Shown: positions 16,675-25,960, counted from the first letter of the stretch. The stretch is DNA of 64,000 nt from Roseibium aggregatum (GCF_014692675.1 NZ_JABFCZ010000022.1:59273-123272); one strand, 5' to 3'. The notes: generated by a model not told the origin, from the letters alone. Numbers and translations are program-made.

Positions 16675-17328
16675 CTAATCAAGGAGTCCCAGTTCCTGGG
16701 CCACCTTGTAGAGCTGGGCTGCGTTCTTGGTGCCAACTTTTTCGCGCAGGTTCAAGCGGTGAGATTCGACCGTGCGCACGCTGATGCCCAGATTCTTCGC
16801 CACTTCCTTGTTCGGCTGGCCCTTGGCGATCGCCGTGAGCACCTGGCGCTCGCGCTCCGTGAGGCCGTAGGGATCCTCGACGAGCGGGGCCTGGGGTTCG
16901 CTCATGAGGTTCTGGCCGACCGCGGACGAGAAATAGTAGCCGCCATTGGCGACGCTGGTTATCGCGGTGATCATTTCCTTCGCGGAGATGTCCTTCAGGA
17001 TATAGCCGCGCGCACCGGCCTGAACCATGCCGCGCACATATTCCGGATTGTCATATATGGACAGGACGAGGACGCTTGTTCCGGGAAACCGCCTGCGAAC
17101 CTCGTTCGCCGCCTCAAGGCCGTTCATGACCGGCATGGAAATGTCCATGAGGACGACGTCCGGCTTGAGTACGGCCACAAGGTCCAGCGCTTCCCGGCCG
17201 TTGGTCGCTTCGCCGACGACTTCGATCGCGCCGGTCTTTTCCAGCCGCGCACGAATGCCGTCCCGGACCAGTTCGTGGTCATCGGCGAGCAGGACCCTGA
17301 TCGTTTGAGCGGTGGTTTCGATTGTCAT
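16675..17328 (-). CDS. NarL/FixJ-type response regulator
   Basis: A 217-residue two-component regulator. The receiver (about 10-125) has the acidic pair in LLADDHELVRDG, phosphoacceptor Asp62 in VVLMDISMPVMNG and the Lys of GYILKDIS. The C-terminal LuxR helix-turn-helix reads LTERERQVLTAIAKGQPNKEVAKNLGIS, then RTVESHR. Its ATG lies 1 nt after the stop of the sensor kinase gene, so the pair is an operon. A perfect 16-bp palindrome in front of the divergent TRAP operon is the likely target (inference). Confidence 0.93.
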   Translation of the reverse strand: MTIETTAQTIRVLLADDHELVRDGIRARLEKTGAIEVVGEATNGREALDLVAVLKPDVVLMDISMPVMNGLEAANEVRRRFPGTSVLVLSIYDNPEYVRGMVQAGARGYILKDISAKEMITAITSVANGGYYFSSAVGQNLMSEPQAPLVEDPYGLTERERQVLTAIAKGQPNKEVAKNLGISVRTVESHRLNLREKVGTKNAAQLYKVAQELGLLD

Positions 17329-17329
17329 C

Positions 17330-18691
17330 TCAGGCCGCCTTGTTTGCTCTGTCTTCGAGCGGCATGCTCACCCGAAGGCGGGTGCCGCCGTCCGCCCGGC
17401 GCGACAGCCGGAGCGTTCCGCCGTAGGTTTCGATCCGCTCCCGCATGTTGCGGATCCCCAGCCCGCCGTTCTGCGGCAGCGGATGGGGAATGCCGATGCC
17501 GTCGTCCTCGACGACCAGCGCCAATGTGTGCGGCCCGACCTTCAGAACGATCTTCACATTCCGGGCCTCCGAGTGGCGCGCGACATTGGTCATGCATTCC
17601 TGGACAACCCGGTATAGCGCGGTTTTCGCCCCGTCGGACAGCCTGTCGTGGCTTCTTTCGGCGTCGACGGAAACCGCTATCCCGGATTGTGTCTGGAATT
17701 CGTTGCCGAGACTGACGAGCGCGGTCGCCAGCCCCATGTCGTCCAGAAGGCTCGGCCTCAGGTCGCGGGAGATCCTGCGCACCTCTGAAATGGCGCCGTC
17801 CAGCGTCTTGAGGCACTTGCTTGCGTAGTCGCGCAGGGCCGTGGCGCTCCCGGCTTCGCTCTGGATCATTTCTATGCCGTAGCGAACCGAGACCAGCAAC
17901 TGGGAAATACTGTCATGCAGTTCCGTGGAAACCCGTTTGCGTTCCTGTTCCTGCACATCGAAGATCCGGTTCGTGAGCTCCTTGAGCTTGCTGTCGGCAA
18001 ACCGCTCCTCGGAAAAGCGCACGCCTGCGATCAGCGTGCCGGCGATGACGATGGCAATCAGGGTGATGGCGAAGATCACGATGACGGTCTGGCGGATGCT
18101 CACGGCGAAATCGGCCCGGATCGCATCCACTTCATGGGCAATGTCATCGGTATAGAGACCCGTGCCCAGCATCCAGCCCCAGTCCTTGAGCAGGATGGCG
18201 TAGCCGAGCTTTTCCTCCACGAGCCCGGTGCTCGGCTTGTTCCAGACATACTCGTGGAAACCGCCTCCGGCCTTTGCCGCCTCGATCAGGTTGCGGATGA
18301 CATAGTCGCCCTCCGGATCCTGCAGGTCCCACCATTTTCCGCCCACCAGGTTTTTCAGTTTAGGGTGAACGATATTGGTGCCGTCGAGCGTATAGACAAA
18401 AAAGTAGCCGTCCTCGCCGAAAGTCATATTGTTGATGATCTTCTTGACTTCTTCCTGGGCCGCCGCCCGGCCGCCGGGTTCTTCCTTGTAGATCCGCTCG
18501 ATGGACGTCAGCGCGAGGCTGATATAGTTGCGGATTTCCTGCCGTTTTGTTTCCAGGATCCTCTCTTCGACCGCGCGGGTTTCCACCTCGATCAGCCGGT
18601 GCGCCTGATAATAGGTGGCGCCGCCGATCAGGATCGATACGGCGACAAGGGGCAGAAGCGTGATCAGGAGCAATTTGGTTTTAAATGTCAC
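17330..18691 (-). CDS. Cache-domain sensor histidine kinase (HisKA_3 type)
   Basis: A 453-residue membrane sensor. TFKTKLLLITLLPLVAVSIL is the first membrane segment, followed by a periplasmic single Cache (sCache_2-like) domain with GEDGYFFVYTLDG and GWMLGTGLY, a second membrane segment, and a HisKA_3/HATPase core. The phospho-acceptor is His259 in STELHDSISQLL; the ATP-lid motif is GGLGIRNMRERIE. sCache_2 domains bind small carboxylates such as pyruvate, acetate or propionate. I prefer GTG 18691, 9 nt after GGGAG; a longer GTG start at 18724 has no ribosome site. Divergent from a TakP-like TRAP operon, it probably senses that transporter's substrate. Confidence 0.9.
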   Translation of the reverse strand: MTFKTKLLLITLLPLVAVSILIGGATYYQAHRLIEVETRAVEERILETKRQEIRNYISLALTSIERIYKEEPGGRAAAQEEVKKIINNMTFGEDGYFFVYTLDGTNIVHPKLKNLVGGKWWDLQDPEGDYVIRNLIEAAKAGGGFHEYVWNKPSTGLVEEKLGYAILLKDWGWMLGTGLYTDDIAHEVDAIRADFAVSIRQTVIVIFAITLIAIVIAGTLIAGVRFSEERFADSKLKELTNRIFDVQEQERKRVSTELHDSISQLLVSVRYGIEMIQSEAGSATALRDYASKCLKTLDGAISEVRRISRDLRPSLLDDMGLATALVSLGNEFQTQSGIAVSVDAERSHDRLSDGAKTALYRVVQECMTNVARHSEARNVKIVLKVGPHTLALVVEDDGIGIPHPLPQNGGLGIRNMRERIETYGGTLRLSRRADGGTRLRVSMPLEDRANKAA

Positions 18692-18751
18692 GCCCGGTAT
18701 CTCCCAGGTTGTATCGGAGTGCACTTTCGGGGTGCGGCTTTGTGGCAGGGT

Positions 18752-18767
18752 TCAGTAGTACTACTGA
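18752..18767. promoter_or_regulatory. Perfect 16-bp palindrome, candidate response-regulator operator
   Basis: TCAGTAGTACTACTGA is perfectly symmetrical and sits between the divergent sensor kinase and TRAP binding-protein genes, 117 nt before the latter. NarL-type regulators bind short inverted heptamers, so it is the best candidate site for the adjacent regulator. Confidence 0.5.
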
Positions 18768-18883
18768 GTTATTGCGCAGAACCACGAATAGCGCGATGCC
18801 TTTTTCTTCACCTAGACATACTCGAAGATCGGTGCAAGTGTAGGCGCCGGTTGGATTCATGTCCGATTTGGGAGGAGTATTTA

Positions 18884-19984
18884 ATGGATCGTCGTTCGTT
18901 TATCAAAAAGGCCGGTCTCGGCGCTGGTGGTGTCGTTGCTGCATCCACGCTTGCCGCACCGGCTATCGCTCAGTCGACCAAGGAAATGGTGATTGTGTCG
19001 ACTTGGCCACGGGACTTTCCGGGTCTGGGTATCCCGGCACAGCGTCTTGCAGCACGCATCACCGAACTGACCGAAGGCCGCATCACCACGCAGTACTTCG
19101 CCGCAGGCGAGCGCGTTGGCGCGTTCGACTCCTTCGATGAGGTCGCTTCCGGTAACGCTCAGGCCTATATCGGCGCTGACTACTACTGGAAGGGCAAGCA
19201 TCCGGGCTGGGCAGCCTTCACGGCTATTCCGTTCGGTCTGACCTACACCGAAATGGATGCCTGGATCCGCTATGCGGGCGGTCAGGAACTGTGGGACGAA
19301 CTCGCCGGCGAGTTCGGCCTGAAGAACCTTGCCATGGGCAACACCGGCGTTCAGATGGGCGGCTGGTTCAACAAGGAAATCAACACCGCTGACGACCTCA
19401 AGGGTCTGAAGATGCGTATTCCGGGTCTTGGCGGCGACGTCATGGCGAAGCTCGGCGCATCTCCGGTTTCCCTGCCGGGCGGCCAGATTTACGAAAACCT
19501 TGTTTCCGGTGCCGTTGACGCAACCGAGTGGGTCGGTCCGTACAACGACTACTTCATGAAGTTCTACGAAGCCGCCAAGTACTACTACTGGCCGGGCATG
19601 CACGAGCCGGGCTCTCAGCTCGCAATCGGCATGAACAAGGCGTTCTGGGATGGCCTGTCGAAGACCGACCAGGAAATCATCAAGGCAGCCTGCGCGGAAG
19701 AAAACGGCGGCACCATGGCCGAAACCAACGCCAACAACGGTGCTTACCTGGACAAGCTCATCAACGAGCACGGCGTCCAGCTGCGCGAGTTCTCCGACGA
19801 GATCTACGACGCCTTCGGTGAAGCTTCCCAGGAAGTTCTTCAGGAAGCCATGGATCACGATCCGCTTTCCAAGAAGATCTTCGAAAGCGTTGTCGCTGCG
19901 CGCAAGGACATCGGTAGCTGGATGGCTATTTCCGACGTCGCCTACAGCCAGAAGCGCAACCGCTTCCTGGGCATTCCGTCCTAA
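18884..19984 (+). CDS. TRAP binding protein, TakP-like (2-oxo acid type), Tat-exported
   Basis: A 366-residue periplasmic binding protein. The N-terminus MDRRSFIKKAGLGAGG is a twin-arginine (RRxFIKK) signal, with cleavage after APAIAQ near residue 27, so it is probably exported folded. The motif ATEWVGPYNDYFMKFYEAAKY matches the TakP subgroup, whose Rhodobacter member binds pyruvate and other 2-oxo acids with a metal ion. The start ATG 18884 follows GGAGGAG. It is the first gene of a PQM operon facing a Cache-domain two-component system. The 2-oxo acid specificity is inferred by subgroup. Confidence 0.92.
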   Translation: MDRRSFIKKAGLGAGGVVAASTLAAPAIAQSTKEMVIVSTWPRDFPGLGIPAQRLAARITELTEGRITTQYFAAGERVGAFDSFDEVASGNAQAYIGADYYWKGKHPGWAAFTAIPFGLTYTEMDAWIRYAGGQELWDELAGEFGLKNLAMGNTGVQMGGWFNKEINTADDLKGLKMRIPGLGGDVMAKLGASPVSLPGGQIYENLVSGAVDATEWVGPYNDYFMKFYEAAKYYYWPGMHEPGSQLAIGMNKAFWDGLSKTDQEIIKAACAEENGGTMAETNANNGAYLDKLINEHGVQLREFSDEIYDAFGEASQEVLQEAMDHDPLSKKIFESVVAARKDIGSWMAISDVAYSQKRNRFLGIPS

Positions 19985-20003
19985 GACGGTCTGACTGGAC
20001 TAA

Positions 20004-20027
20004 GGGGACGGGAATTTTCCCGTCCCC
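20004..20027 (+). terminator. Intercistronic hairpin after the TakP-like gene
   Basis: GGGGACGGGAA and TTCCCGTCCCC form a perfect 11-bp stem around a 2-nt centre, followed by ATTTCGTT. It begins 20 nt after the binding-protein stop and 63 nt before the small permease start, fitting partial termination or 3'-end protection that keeps the binding protein in excess. Confidence 0.7.
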
Positions 20028-20066
20028 ATTTCGTTACAATCAAAAAAGAATGAAGGCATCGCCACG

Positions 20067-21101
20067 ATGACGGCCTTGGACAGCGTTCAAGACGACGTGT
20101 CTGCCAAGCAATCCGGACGGGGAAGCTCCAGTACAAGCCAGAATGCAATTCGCATCTTCGGCTGGGCCATCCTTGCGATTATGGCAGCGTTCCTTGTCAA
20201 CAATTACCTGAACTACTGGCAGGATCTGCCGGGCGTCGCCCCGATATTCGGGGGAGCCGCGAACGGTTCCATGCCGATTGCCTGGTCCTGGGCCCAGCTT
20301 GGTGTCTATGTCCTTCTCCTGGTTCTGGCGGTCACCTATGTGGCGCGAAGCGAAACGACGCTTCGCGAGGACAGCAAGCGCATCAGCGACTTCAACGCCT
20401 ATCTGATCCGCGCGATGTTCTGGGCCGTTCTGTTTGTCGGCCTGGCCGACATGGTGATTTCCTTCCTTCGTGTGGAAGGGTTCCTGGAAGGCGTCGTCGG
20501 CAAGGATCTGGCGGCGGACCTCGGCCGGTCGCAGTGGCGCGGCGCCGTCGTTCACATGCCCCTGATCGCCTTTTCGTTCGTTCTGGCCGCCTTTACGCGC
20601 ACGCTCGGGTTCTACTGGCTGGCGCTGTTCGTGGTGGTCGCCGAACTTCTGATCGTTATCGGCCGCTTCATCTTCTCCTACGAACAGGCCTTCATGGCCG
20701 ACCTCGTTCGCTTCTGGTATGCCGCGCTGTTCCTGTTCGCCAGTGCCTACACGCTGCTGGAAGAGGGGCATGTGCGCGTCGACGTGTTCTACACGAACTT
20801 CGCTCCGCGCACGAAAGGCTGGGTCAACGCCATCGGGTCGATCGTGTTCGGCGTATCGCTGTGCTGGGTCATTCTGATTGTCGGCATGGGCGGCAAGTCG
20901 AACATCATCAACAGCCCGATGCTGTCCTATGAAGTCACGCAGGCGGGCTTCGGTCTTTACGTCAAATACCTGATGGCCGGTTTCCTGGGTGTCTTCGCCG
21001 TGTCGATGATGATCCAGTTCGTCAGCTATTTCTTCGACGCTGTCGCTGATCTCCGCGGGGAACCCGGCGGTCATGACCATTCCTCTCATGCCGTCCAGTA
21101 G
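20067..21101 (+). CDS. TRAP small permease, extended DctQ-type (344 aa)
   Basis: A membrane protein about twice the normal DctQ length (usual 160-200). The second half holds the DctQ-like part: VRFWYAALFLFASAYTLLE then EGHVRVDVFYTNFAPRTKG, the HVRVD signature, and two more membrane segments. The first 170 residues add about four further hydrophobic helices (for example RIFGWAILAIMAAFLVNNYL) that are not part of ordinary DctQ. The C-terminus GGHDHSSHAVQ is His-containing and probably cytoplasmic. The start is ATG 20067. It is followed by the DctM gene after 18 nt. Confidence 0.85.
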   Translation: MTALDSVQDDVSAKQSGRGSSSTSQNAIRIFGWAILAIMAAFLVNNYLNYWQDLPGVAPIFGGAANGSMPIAWSWAQLGVYVLLLVLAVTYVARSETTLREDSKRISDFNAYLIRAMFWAVLFVGLADMVISFLRVEGFLEGVVGKDLAADLGRSQWRGAVVHMPLIAFSFVLAAFTRTLGFYWLALFVVVAELLIVIGRFIFSYEQAFMADLVRFWYAALFLFASAYTLLEEGHVRVDVFYTNFAPRTKGWVNAIGSIVFGVSLCWVILIVGMGGKSNIINSPMLSYEVTQAGFGLYVKYLMAGFLGVFAVSMMIQFVSYFFDAVADLRGEPGGHDHSSHAVQ

Positions 21102-21119
21102 CTGAGCCGAGACACTTCT

Positions 21120-23783
21120 ATGGAACTCTTCTTTCTCGTTCTTCTCGTCGTGGTGATGGCAACGGCTCTCGGCTCCGGTTTTCCGGTGGCCTTCGCACTG
21201 CCAGGCGCCGCCATCGTCACCATCGCGATCGCGTCCCTTACCGGCTACCTGTTTGCCGGTAACGTCGATGCCTTCTTCGCCCAGGGCGGGCCCAGCCAGT
21301 GGCTGAGCGCCGGTACCACCAACCTGCGCGGGGTCTATTGGGAGGCCCAACGCGACACGCTGATCGCCATTCCGCTGTTCGTGTTCATGGGGATCATGCT
21401 GCAGCGGTCCAAGATCGCCGAAGACCTGCTCGTCACCATGGCGAAGCTGTTCGGCCCGGTTCCGGGCGGTCTCGGCATTTCGGTCGTTTTCGTGGGGGCC
21501 CTTCTTGCCGCGACCACCGGTATCGTCGGCGCTACGGTCGTCGCGATGGGCCTGATCTCCCTGCCGGCCATGATGCGTAACAAGTACTCGGTGCCGCTGG
21601 CGACCGGTACGATTGCCGCATCCGGTACGCTGGGCCAGATCATTCCGCCCTCGATCGTGCTGATCATTCTCGCCGACCAGCTGGCAAGTGCGGTGGACCA
21701 GGCCGGTACGCTGCGCCAGAACCTTTACAAGGCGGCGACCGGCGAAATCTCCATGCCGTCGGACTTCTCGGTCGTGTCGACCAGTGCCGGCGAAATGTTC
21801 CTCGGCGCCTTCATTCCGGGTCTGGTTCTCGTCGGCCTCTACATGTTGTTCATTCTCGGCTTCGCCTTCCTGAAGCCGAGCGCGGCACCTGCCGTGCATG
21901 AGCCCGGCACATTCAACCGCAAGTTCATGGGCAAGGTGCTGATCACGCTCGTGCCGCCGCTGGCCCTGATCTTCCTGGTGCTGGGTTCGATCATCGCCGG
22001 CGTGGCAACCGTGAACCAGGCCGGCGCCATCGGCGCTGTCGGTGCAATGGTCATGGCCGGCTACCGGCTGCGCGAAGGCAAGCGCGGGGCCTATACGCCC
22101 GCAATCATCGCGATCCTCGCCATTCTGGCGATCGCCGTCGCGCTCAGCTTCCACACCATCAACATCAAGCGCATCGAAACGAGTGACGACGTGGTCGCGA
22201 TCATCGTCGCCCTGATCGCCGTTACGCTGTTCCTGTTGGCGCTTGTCTGGAGCGGCTGGAGAACGCTGGTATTCGAAGACACGCTGCGCGGGGTGATGGT
22301 GGAAACCGCCAAGACCTCGGCGCTGGTGTTCATCATTCTGATGGGCGCGGCGATGCTGACCGCCTCGTTCCGCGGGTTCGGCGGCGAGGAACTGGTGAAG
22401 GAGTTCCTCCTTGGCCTGCCGGGCGGCTTCTGGGCCCAGTTCATCGTCGTGATGCTGGTGATCTTCATCCTCGGCTTCTTCCTCGACTTCATCGAAATTT
22501 CGGTGGTTGTCGTGCCGATTGTCGCGCCGATCCTGCTGTCCGATCCGTCCGCCAACGTAACGGCGGTGTGGCTCGGGGTCATGATCGGCCTGAACATCCA
22601 GACGTCGTTCCTGACGCCGCCGTTCGGCTTCGCGCTGTTCTATCTGCGCGGTGTCGCACCGGCTGCGGTGAAGACGATCGACATGTACAAGGGCGTTATC
22701 GCCTTTATCGCCCTGCAGCTTCTGGCTCTGGTGATCGTCGGGCAGTACCCGTCGCTGGTGAATTACCTGCCGAACCGCGTGTCCCTGCTGTCGGAGACCG
22801 CACCACCGCCGAAAAACCCGAAGCTGCAGTACTGCCTGGAAAACATCGTTCATGACGAGTACCAGACGAACGGCGACGGTATCATGAGCGCCATCAAGAC
22901 CGCATCCAATCTCGACATCAGCTATCTGCCGAAGGATCTGCAGAAGAAGCTGCAGTCCGGATACGAGAATGCGGAAAAGGCCATTCCGCTGATGGATGAC
23001 ATCTTCACCGCGGAAAAGGCCGTGGAGGACGCTGCCGTCGATTATCGGCCGATCCATGACGAAGTCCGGGCGCTGGAGCGGGATGCGCGACGCATCGAAG
23101 CGCACATCAAGGACCTTGAAGTGATCGTCTCACGCTCGGGTCCGAACGGCGTCTATTCGGAAGAACGGGGCATGAAGGCCAAGGCAAAGATCGAAGGCCT
23201 GACGAAAGAGCACGATGCTCTGATGGCCCAGATCCCCGACGGCTGGAAAGACATCCACAAGACCTTCTCGGCGGTTCAGAATGCGGAGAACAAGGCACGC
23301 CTGACTTACCGCAGGACCGTGGACAGCGCCTATGAGCCGATCATGGAGGTCCGCAAGATTCTCGGCGGTGCCGAGCAGCTTGCGGGACTGGAAACGGAAA
23401 TCGCATCCCTGAAGGACGATATCCGCAACCTTGAACCGGAAGCGGCGGTCAAGCGCATCGAGGATGTCCGTTCCATGGTCAGCGATGTCGATGGAACCAG
23501 CGATATCCGCAAGGGCCTGACCGACGCACGCAAGATCATGCGCAGCAAGTCGCCTGAGCCCGACAAGGCGGTCGCCGAGGTCGACAAGTCCCTGGCGGCC
23601 CTGGCGGAAGACCTCAAGTGGCGCAAGAAGGGCGAGGCCGAGCTCCTGCCCGGACTGAACGCCTATGACGAGGCGATCAAGTACAATATCGGACTTCGCT
23701 CGCAGCCGCGGCTGCCGAAGGATATGGCGCTTGATGTGGCTGCGTGCCTGTCGCCGCACCGCGATATTTCGCTGAACTTCTGA
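21120..23783 (+). CDS. TRAP large permease (DctM) with long soluble C-terminal extension
   Basis: An 887-residue DctM, about double the usual 430. Residues 1-550 are the membrane part with SGFPVAFALPG, GTLGQIIPPSIVL and the late motif FLTPPFGFALFYLRG; an extra hydrophobic stretch is inserted at about 320-385. From about residue 553 to 887 there is a hydrophilic, charge-rich region beginning TAPPPKNPKLQYC with heptad-like runs (VRALERDARRIEAHIKDLEV; LAGLETEIASLKDDIRNLE), predicted here as coiled coil. I know no function for this extension. It could dock the small permease or another cytoplasmic partner. The downstream hairpin ends the PQM unit. Confidence 0.88.
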   Translation: MELFFLVLLVVVMATALGSGFPVAFALPGAAIVTIAIASLTGYLFAGNVDAFFAQGGPSQWLSAGTTNLRGVYWEAQRDTLIAIPLFVFMGIMLQRSKIAEDLLVTMAKLFGPVPGGLGISVVFVGALLAATTGIVGATVVAMGLISLPAMMRNKYSVPLATGTIAASGTLGQIIPPSIVLIILADQLASAVDQAGTLRQNLYKAATGEISMPSDFSVVSTSAGEMFLGAFIPGLVLVGLYMLFILGFAFLKPSAAPAVHEPGTFNRKFMGKVLITLVPPLALIFLVLGSIIAGVATVNQAGAIGAVGAMVMAGYRLREGKRGAYTPAIIAILAILAIAVALSFHTINIKRIETSDDVVAIIVALIAVTLFLLALVWSGWRTLVFEDTLRGVMVETAKTSALVFIILMGAAMLTASFRGFGGEELVKEFLLGLPGGFWAQFIVVMLVIFILGFFLDFIEISVVVVPIVAPILLSDPSANVTAVWLGVMIGLNIQTSFLTPPFGFALFYLRGVAPAAVKTIDMYKGVIAFIALQLLALVIVGQYPSLVNYLPNRVSLLSETAPPPKNPKLQYCLENIVHDEYQTNGDGIMSAIKTASNLDISYLPKDLQKKLQSGYENAEKAIPLMDDIFTAEKAVEDAAVDYRPIHDEVRALERDARRIEAHIKDLEVIVSRSGPNGVYSEERGMKAKAKIEGLTKEHDALMAQIPDGWKDIHKTFSAVQNAENKARLTYRRTVDSAYEPIMEVRKILGGAEQLAGLETEIASLKDDIRNLEPEAAVKRIEDVRSMVSDVDGTSDIRKGLTDARKIMRSKSPEPDKAVAEVDKSLAALAEDLKWRKKGEAELLPGLNAYDEAIKYNIGLRSQPRLPKDMALDVAACLSPHRDISLNF

Positions 23784-23809
23784 TTTTCAGCGGAAGTTGA
23801 CTATGATGC

Positions 23810-23833
23810 GGGGGAAGAGGTCACTCTTCCCCC
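23810..23833 (+). terminator. Rho-independent terminator after the first TRAP unit
   Basis: GGGGGAAGAG-GTCA-CTCTTCCCCC is a perfect 10-bp stem with a tetraloop, followed by GTTTCTCG. It separates the PQM operon from the second QM pair, although read-through is possible because the next gene begins 49 nt later. Confidence 0.75.
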
Positions 23834-23882
23834 GTTTCTCGTGGGGCCTCGTCATCAACGATCGGTATGGCTGCATTTCTGC

Positions 23883-24392
23883 ATGGCCCGTTATCTGACC
23901 TGGATCGACAGTCTCAACCGCGCGGCCGGCCGGCTTGCCGGCGGGTTTCTCTTGGCCATGGTTCTGATCCAGGTCCTGGTCGTCCTGCTGCGCTACGTCT
24001 TTAACATCGGCTATCTGTGGATGCAGGAAAGCGTTCTCTACCTGCATGTGGGGCTTGCGCTTTTCGCCGCCGGATTTGCCCTGCTCAACAACGTCCATGT
24101 GCGCGTCGACATTTTCTACCAGACCGCGGCGCCGCGCGTGAAAGCGCTGATCGACCTGACGGGCGCGCTGGTATTCCTCCTGCCGCTCTGCGTGCTGATC
24201 TTCTGGAAAAGCCTGCCGTTTGTCGCCGCGTCCTGGTCCGTTCTGGAAGGCTCTCCGCAGCCGTCCGGCCTGCCGACGGTGTTTCTGCTGAAGACATCGA
24301 TCCTGTGTTTTTCCCTGCTGCTCGGGCTGCAGGGCCTCGCCTTCGCCGTCCGGGCGTTCGGCGCGCTGATGACGGGTGAAAGCCGTCAATGA
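23883..24392 (+). CDS. TRAP small permease (DctQ family) of an orphan QM pair
   Basis: A 169-residue four-helix DctQ-type protein. It carries LLRYVFNIGYLWMQESVLYL and NNVHVRVDIFY, the same HVRVD signature as the C-terminal half of the large DctQ upstream, so the two are related. The start is ATG 23883 (MARYLTWIDSLNRA); an earlier open stretch overlaps the terminator region. It is coupled to the following DctM by an ATGA overlap. No binding-protein gene belongs to this pair, so it may use the TakP-like protein encoded upstream (inference). Confidence 0.9.
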   Translation: MARYLTWIDSLNRAAGRLAGGFLLAMVLIQVLVVLLRYVFNIGYLWMQESVLYLHVGLALFAAGFALLNNVHVRVDIFYQTAAPRVKALIDLTGALVFLLPLCVLIFWKSLPFVAASWSVLEGSPQPSGLPTVFLLKTSILCFSLLLGLQGLAFAVRAFGALMTGESRQ

Positions 24393-25960
24393 CCTTTCTC
24401 GCCGGACATCTCGATCTGCTGCTGCTCGGCGCGGTCTGTGTGCTCTTGATGGCCGGCTTTCCGGTGGCGTTTTCGCTCGGCGGCGCCGGAGTGCTTTTTG
24501 CCTTTTTCGGATATCTGGCAGGAATATCGCCATCGCTCGGCGCCATTCCGCTCAGGATCTACGGGGTGGTGACCAACGAGGTGCTGATCGCCGTTCCGCT
24601 GTTCATTTTCATGGGGTTCGTGCTGGAACGGTCGAAAGTCGCCGAGGACCTGCTGCTCGCGATGGGCTGGCTGCTGCGCGGGCTTCCCGGCGGTCTCGGC
24701 CTGTCGGTCACCCTTGTCGGCGCTCTGCTGGCGGCCTCGACCGGGATTGTCGGCGCGACCGTGGTCACCATGGGCCTGCTCGCCTTGCCGACGCTCCTGA
24801 AGAACGGCTACCGGCCGAGCCTTGCCTGCGGATCCATCGCAGCCGCCGGGACGCTTGGACAGATCATTCCGCCGTCGATCGTACTCGTCTTCCTGGCCGA
24901 CCAGCTGTCGAATGCCTATCAATCGGCCCTGAGGGACATGGGCCATTTCGCGCCCGAGCCGTTTTCCGTCGCGGATCTTTTCGCAGCCTCCGTCCTGCCC
25001 GGGCTGGTGCTGGTCGGCTTCTACATGATCTACCAGCTGTTTGCCGCAAGCCGGAAGGCGGACCGGGATGCCTTCCGGCAACAACTGGAAGCTACCCCCA
25101 CACCGGGCTGGGGTGGTTTGCTGATCAGCCTCGTCCCGCCGCTTGTCCTGATCGTCTGCGTGCTCGGGTCCATTCTGGCCGGCATTGCGACGCCGACGGA
25201 AGCCGCCGCCCTCGGGGCTGCCGGCGCCATCGTGATTGCCGGGGCGCGGTCGTCAAAGTCGCTGACGATCCCGCTCGGGCTTCCCGGCCTGTCGGCGCTT
25301 GTCCTTGCGGGCCTGCTCAGCCTCGCCGCCATGAAGGCGGACGGTGTTGCAGGCACCCTGGCGGTCCTCGCGGCGATTGTGGCCAGTCTCGGACTGTTTG
25401 CCGGTCTTCTGGCCAATCTATGGGTCCTGCAGCGGAACGGAAGCCTGACCGGAATCGTCCTGAAGGCGGTCGAAATGATCGCCATGATGTTTGCCATCAT
25501 GATCGGCGCGACGATCTTTTCGCTCGTCTTTCGAGACCTCGGCGGCGACGAGACAGTCACGTCGCTGCTGTCGTCCCTGCCGGGCGGAACGCTTGGCGCC
25601 ATGCTGGCGGTCATGGGCGTGATGTTCGTGCTCGGCTTCTTCCTGGACTTTCTGGAAATCGTCTTCGTCGTCGTGCCGCTGGTCGCCCCGGTTCTTCTGC
25701 AGATGCCCATGGCGGACGGCTCGCTCATGTCGCCGGCGTGGCTGGGGGTAATGATGGCGGTCAATCTGCAAACGTCCTTTTTGACGCCGCCGTTCGGATT
25801 TGCACTGTTCTATCTGCGCGGGACTGTTCCCCCGTCGGTCCGGACGATGGACATCTACCGCGGGGTTGTTCCGTTCGTCGCGATCCAGCTTCTGGTCCTG
25901 GTGGTGATCTACTGGATGCCGGCCCTGGCGACCTGGCTGCCCGGCCGGCTTTACCCCTGA
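24389..25960 (+). CDS. TRAP large permease (DctM family) of an orphan QM pair
   Basis: A 523-residue DctM without the long C-terminal tail of its upstream neighbour. It shares with it GTLGQIIPPSIVLVFLADQLS, an inserted loop after that motif, a mid-protein hydrophobic insertion, and FLTPPFGFALFYLRGTVPPSVRTMDIYRG, which shows common ancestry, probably by duplication of the QM unit. It ends 8 nt from the convergent response-regulator gene. Its substrate is unknown. Confidence 0.9.
   Translation: MTFLAGHLDLLLLGAVCVLLMAGFPVAFSLGGAGVLFAFFGYLAGISPSLGAIPLRIYGVVTNEVLIAVPLFIFMGFVLERSKVAEDLLLAMGWLLRGLPGGLGLSVTLVGALLAASTGIVGATVVTMGLLALPTLLKNGYRPSLACGSIAAAGTLGQIIPPSIVLVFLADQLSNAYQSALRDMGHFAPEPFSVADLFAASVLPGLVLVGFYMIYQLFAASRKADRDAFRQQLEATPTPGWGGLLISLVPPLVLIVCVLGSILAGIATPTEAAALGAAGAIVIAGARSSKSLTIPLGLPGLSALVLAGLLSLAAMKADGVAGTLAVLAAIVASLGLFAGLLANLWVLQRNGSLTGIVLKAVEMIAMMFAIMIGATIFSLVFRDLGGDETVTSLLSSLPGGTLGAMLAVMGVMFVLGFFLDFLEIVFVVVPLVAPVLLQMPMADGSLMSPAWLGVMMAVNLQTSFLTPPFGFALFYLRGTVPPSVRTMDIYRGVVPFVAIQLLVLVVIYWMPALATWLPGRLYP

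Noticed and set aside
20040..23105. A 1021-codon open frame on the minus strand
   Set aside because: It lies antisense to the two TRAP permease genes and is rich in His, Gln, Asp and Arg, the typical mirror of hydrophobic codons in GC-rich DNA; it has no recognisable domain or ribosome site.
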